A stretch of 61,335 bases of DNA, taken from the IMG/VR virus record IMGVR_UViG_3300008261_000017, positions 1 to 61,335 of that record, one strand, 5' to 3'. Numbering within the stretch: position 1 is the stretch's first letter; the number at the start of each line of letters is the position of its first letter. This DNA comes from a virus. Position numbers and translations under genes: made by a program. The notes under the pieces are model-generated. The model made no database searches. It saw only the letters and a program-made list of their open reading frames with translations, and was not told the origin of the DNA. Positions 60,781-61,335 of the stretch are shown piece after piece.

Positions 60781-61335
60781 ATGACTGCTACAATTTCACA
60801 ACAACGACAATCAAATACTTGGGAACAATTCTGCAACTGGGTTACATCAACCGATAATCGTCTTTATGTCGGTTGGTTCGGAGTCCTGATGATTCCTTGC
60901 CTGCTTGCTGCAACTATCTGCTTCATCGTTGCCTTCATTGCTGCTCCCCCTGTGGACATTGATGGTATCCGTGAACCAGTTGCTGGTTCTCTGATGTATG
61001 GAAACAACATCATCTCTGGTGCTGTTATTCCTTCTTCTAACGCAATCGGTCTTCACTTCTATCCCATCTGGGAAGCTGCCTCACTCGATGAGTGGCTATA
61101 TAACGGAGGACCTTTCCAACTGGTCGTCTTCCACTTTCTGATTGGTATCTATGCTTACATGGGTCGTGAATGGGAACTTTCTTACCGTCTTGGTATGCGT
61201 CCCTGGATTTGCGTTGCTTATTCTGCTCCTGTTGCTGCTGCTTCTGCGGTGTTCCTTGTTTATCCTTTCGGTCAAGGTTCCTTCTCTGACGCAATGCCTC
61301 TCGGAATCTCGGGTACGTTTAACTACATGCTCGTC
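60781..61335 (+). CDS. psbA: Photosystem II D1 protein, 5' part
   Basis: First 185 residues of D1; the gene runs off the window. [50 protein letters not shown] and [17 protein letters not shown] are intact through helix C. Residue 130 is Glu, as in the high-light D1:2 isoform. Phage D1 replaces photodamaged host D1 and keeps photosystem II running during infection. No intron is seen in this part. Confidence 0.99.
   Translation, partial: MTATISQQRQSNTWEQFCNWVTSTDNRLYVGWFGVLMIPCLLAATICFIVAFIAAPPVDIDGIREPVAGSLMYGNNIISGAVIPSSNAIGLHFYPIWEAASLDEWLYNGGPFQLVVFHFLIGIYAYMGREWELSYRLGMRPWICVAYSAPVAAASAVFLVYPFGQGSFSDAMPLGISGTFNYMLV

Overview
The window is about 61 kb of a T4-like cyanophage genome (marine cyanomyovirus type). 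It carries the conserved T4 core in T4 style, with ATGA/TAATG overlaps: gp23, gp3, uvsY, uvsW, gp55, gp47, gp46, gp45, gp44, gp62, regA, gp43, uvsX, gp41, gp61, nrdA and nrdB. It also carries cyanophage auxiliary genes: psbA, two hli genes, ferredoxin, gnd, a mazG-like gene, hsp20 and a peroxiredoxin. Nearly everything is on the + strand; the exception is a four-gene minus-strand operon at 58.3-60.5 kb. Promoters visible in the sequence are either host sigma70-like (TTGACA/TATAAT) or T4-late-like (NATAAATA, read by phage gp55).

Layout. 0-17 kb: end of the capsid gene, then recombination, sliding clamp/clamp loader, late sigma factor, polymerase, recombinase and helicase, interleaved with three small Sm-like proteins. 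16.5-18 kb: a DUF6065-like gene inserted between gp41 and a mazG-like gene, bounded by a 34-bp direct repeat copied from the 3' end of gp41. 18-34 kb: large virion-type proteins, five of which begin with a T4-internal-protein-like capsid-targeting motif and carry enzyme-like domains (nucleotidyltransferase, HAD phosphatase, RlpA-like barrel). gp61, nrdA and nrdB sit in the middle. 34-39.7 kb: GIY-YIG-like protein, exported lysozyme, tRNA-Gly, gnd and a run of tiny, mostly membrane, proteins.

39.8-47.8 kb: a nine-gene glycan cassette. A GDP-mannose 3,5-epimerase is followed by a TylF-like methyltransferase, two FkbM methyltransferases, a second sugar epimerase/reductase, a GT10 enzyme, two GT11 fucosyltransferase-type enzymes, a GT-A enzyme and a GT25 enzyme. 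47.9-51.4 kb: a cyanobacterial SLH porin, hli, ferredoxin, hli and peroxiredoxin. 51.4-53.3 kb: a C39-like peptidase and a GH24 lysozyme that share an N-terminal module. The lysozyme appears to be made by programmed -1 ribosomal frameshifting, with a GGGAAAG slippery site, a 6-nt spacer and a 7-bp hairpin. 53.4-58.3 kb: an autotransporter-like outer-membrane protein, an HExxH exported protein, an SNase-like nuclease and small membrane proteins. 58.3-60.5 kb (-): exported or virion-type proteins including a paralogous pair. 60.8 kb to the end: psbA (5' part).

Taken together, the phage replicates with T4 machinery, supports photosynthesis and nucleotide supply in the host, and devotes an unusually large share of the window to the cell envelope (glycans, porin, autotransporter, several peptidoglycan-active or exported enzymes). 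The strongest candidates for undescribed biology are the frameshifted lysozyme, the capsid-targeted enzyme cargo, the L-galactose/fucose-type glycan cassette with its outer-membrane proteins, and the terminator/promoter composite switches.
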